From Marinoscillum sp049115815 (GTDB lineage: Bacteria; Bacteroidota; Bacteroidia; Cytophagales; Cyclobacteriaceae): a stretch of DNA of 64,000 bases. Each line of letters begins with the position of its first letter. Positions within the stretch are counted from its first letter, which is position 1. The DNA lies in assembly GCA_049115815.1 (NCBI GenBank), contig JAGDZO010000001.1, positions 1 through 64,000 on the forward strand, read 5' to 3'. The position numbers and the translations under genes were made by a program. A model generated the notes under the pieces. It was not told where the DNA came from. It did no database searches and saw only the letters and a program-made list of their open reading frames with translations. This document shows positions 62,633 to 64,000 of the stretch, one piece after another.

Positions 62633-64000
62633 TTAGTAGTTATCCTCGGTTTCCAAATCCGAATCTTGCAGTTTCCTGTAGTCTTTAGGTGACTGGTTAA
62701 ATTGCTTCTTAAAGACTCTGCTGAAGTAGTGGGGATTCGGGAATCCGCACGAATTGGCTATCTCAGAGATGGTACGGTCGGGCTCCTGGATCATCCGCTT
62801 GGCCGCTATACTAATCTTGATGTGATTGATAAATCCATTAGGTGTTTGTCCGGTGATACCCTTGATTTTGGAAAACAAGTTGGTTCGTCCCAGAGCCATA
62901 TCTCTGGAGAAAGCTTTGACGTCATAATCTGCCTTATCCAGATTAGCCATCACCGCGCTGTGAGCTTTGTCCAAAAACTCTTTATCTATCCTGCTTTTGG
63001 CCACCTTGCGAGCATTGGGAAGTGGATTGTTTTGATATTTCTCCAAAAGCATGTTTCGGTTGTTCAATATATTATTGACCCTCGCAATGAGCATTTTTGG
63101 ATTAAATGGTTTGGTGATATAGTCGTCAGCACCTGTCTCAAGTCCTTCTATTTTGTGGTCTTCAGACCCTCGGGCCGTTAGTAGTATGACTGGAATGTGA
63201 GACGTGACTATGTCTGATTTGAGCTTAGTACACATTTCTACTCCGGTCATTTTGGGCATCAGCACGTCACTGATGACTATGTCTGGTTGGTTGTTTTTGA
63301 TGATTGACAAGCCTTCTTCCCCGTTGGTAGCGGTCACAATCTTAAAGAAAGGCTTCAGAAGGTCTTTGAGAAAATCAAGGATCTCAGCATTATCCTCCAC
63401 TATGAGTATGGTCTCATTCTTCGTGCTGATTTTGGTGTCCACCTGGCCATTTTCATTGACATTGATCACAAGAGGAAGGTGTTGCTTGCTCGTTACAATC
63501 TGTTCAGGTGTGTAGTGGAATTTGTTTTTGCGAAGTTTTACACTGAAGATGGTTTGATCGGCTTTGTTAGACCGTACATCTATCTCGCCTGAGTGTCCAT
63601 CCACTATTCCTTTTGATAGTGCCAGTCCTATTCCTGTGCTATGTGGATTTTTGGATTCCAGATTTTCCAATTGATAAAACCTATCAAAGATTTTCTCCAT
63701 CAAGTCTGGTGAAATGGCAGGGCCGGTATTGATGATTTCAGTACTGATCATACCTTCTGTCTCAGAGATCTGCACAATGATCTGACCTCCCTCAGGTGTG
63801 AATTTGAATGCATTAGCCAATAGATTATAGAATACTTTTTCCATCTGCAGCCTATCAAACCACAGTTCGCATTCTTCAAATTCCTTAAGGAGCTGATAGT
63901 CAATGTTATGATGCTTGGCCAATTCGGTGAAACTGAGGAAGATTTCATGAATCAATTCGATGAAATTGTATTTCTCCACTTGAAGTTTAAGATGCCCCGT
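62633..64000 (-). CDS. Hybrid two-component regulator (HTCS, SusR-like), partial
   Basis: Only the C-terminal 450 or so residues lie in the window; the frame runs open off the right edge (TGHLKLQVEKY precedes the first in-window start). In order: the end of the His-phosphoacceptor domain, a HATPase domain (VFYNLLANAFKFTPEGG, GIGLALSKGIVDGHSG), a receiver domain (ILIVEDNAEILDFLK, VISDVLMPKMTGVEM, VILLTARGS, DDYITKPFNPKML) and an AraC-type DNA-binding domain (MALGRTNLFSKIKGITG; ISEIANSCGFPNPHYFSRVF). Proteins of this type sense oligosaccharides in the periplasm and activate polysaccharide-utilization genes. It is likely to control the sulfatase and lyase region. Confidence 0.93.
   Translation of the reverse strand, partial: TGHLKLQVEKYNFIELIHEIFLSFTELAKHHNIDYQLLKEFEECELWFDRLQMEKVFYNLLANAFKFTPEGGQIIVQISETEGMISTEIINTGPAISPDLMEKIFDRFYQLENLESKNPHSTGIGLALSKGIVDGHSGEIDVRSNKADQTIFSVKLRKNKFHYTPEQIVTSKQHLPLVINVNENGQVDTKISTKNETILIVEDNAEILDFLKDLLKPFFKIVTATNGEEGLSIIKNNQPDIVISDVLMPKMTGVEMCTKLKSDIVTSHIPVILLTARGSEDHKIEGLETGADDYITKPFNPKMLIARVNNILNNRNMLLEKYQNNPLPNARKVAKSRIDKEFLDKAHSAVMANLDKADYDVKAFSRDMALGRTNLFSKIKGITGQTPNGFINHIKISIAAKRMIQEPDRTISEIANSCGFPNPHYFSRVFKKQFNQSPKDYRKLQDSDLETEDNY

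Noticed and set aside
62482..62688. 68-codon plus-strand frame between the sulfatase and the HTCS
   Set aside because: It overlaps the 3' end of the HTCS gene and has no recognisable features; the 263-base gap appears non-coding.

Overview
The window looks like a marine Bacteroidota chromosome, probably Cytophagales-like. This is inferred from several type IX secretion (T9SS) C-terminal sorting domains, a BatA-type membrane protein, small proteins with a PIDGG C-terminal signature, TTTG/TAnnTTTG-like promoter motifs, a SusR-like hybrid two-component regulator and an AT-rich base composition. No 16S or 23S sequence is visible, so genus cannot be named.

Region 1 (1-15950) is mostly housekeeping. 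It opens with a 5S rRNA and its terminator. A tight cluster follows: BatA-like protein, a dihydroorotase homologue that has lost catalytic residues, two DUF4199 membrane proteins and two family-2 glycosyltransferases. Next come a methyltransferase, an acyl-CoA thioesterase, DUF3052, a membrane J-domain/TPR protein, acpH-crcB, a TerB-like protein with an SF1 helicase, a tandem pair of small beta-rich proteins, and an exported amidohydrolase.

Region 2 (15951-23509) is looser. It holds a T9SS protein with six WYSYTM-type repeats, a lipoprotein, two copies of a ~185 bp dispersed repeat with related fragments, a membrane sensor without an output domain, and a histidine kinase.

Region 3 (23695-31259) is an amino-sugar module. 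A CBM9-like protein and a LacI-family repressor diverge from a four-gene operon: a NagB/PIG-L fusion, a sodium:solute symporter, a nucleotidyltransferase and a sugar kinase-like phosphotransferase. A perfect 16-bp palindrome lies between the repressor and the operon.

Region 4 (31260-64000) is a polysaccharide-degradation region rich in secreted proteins. It contains two mirror-image pairs, each made of a large T9SS protein followed by a PIDGG mini-protein. It also has two DUF4955 beta-helix paralogues, an unrecognised helical-toroid-like protein, and a 2002-residue modular protein (beta-helix, Ig-like repeats, two beta/gamma-crystallin modules, a PL14/PL20-like jelly roll). A membrane-bound winged-helix regulator, two PL8-type lyases (one T9SS, one lipoprotein), a PKD/Calx-beta lipoprotein, a DUF1961 lipoprotein, an S1 sulfatase and a partial hybrid histidine kinase complete it.

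A second near-copy of the palindrome (14 of 16 bases) lies upstream of the lipoprotein PL8 gene, at the same 70-nt distance from the chosen start as at nagB. This suggests that one LacI-type repressor ties extracellular depolymerisation to intracellular amino-sugar use. The likely substrate is a sulfated, uronic-acid and hexosamine-containing polymer of chondroitin/hyaluronan type (inference). No SusC/SusD pair, GH88 or sulfatase-maturing enzyme was seen here, so the pathway is incomplete within the window.
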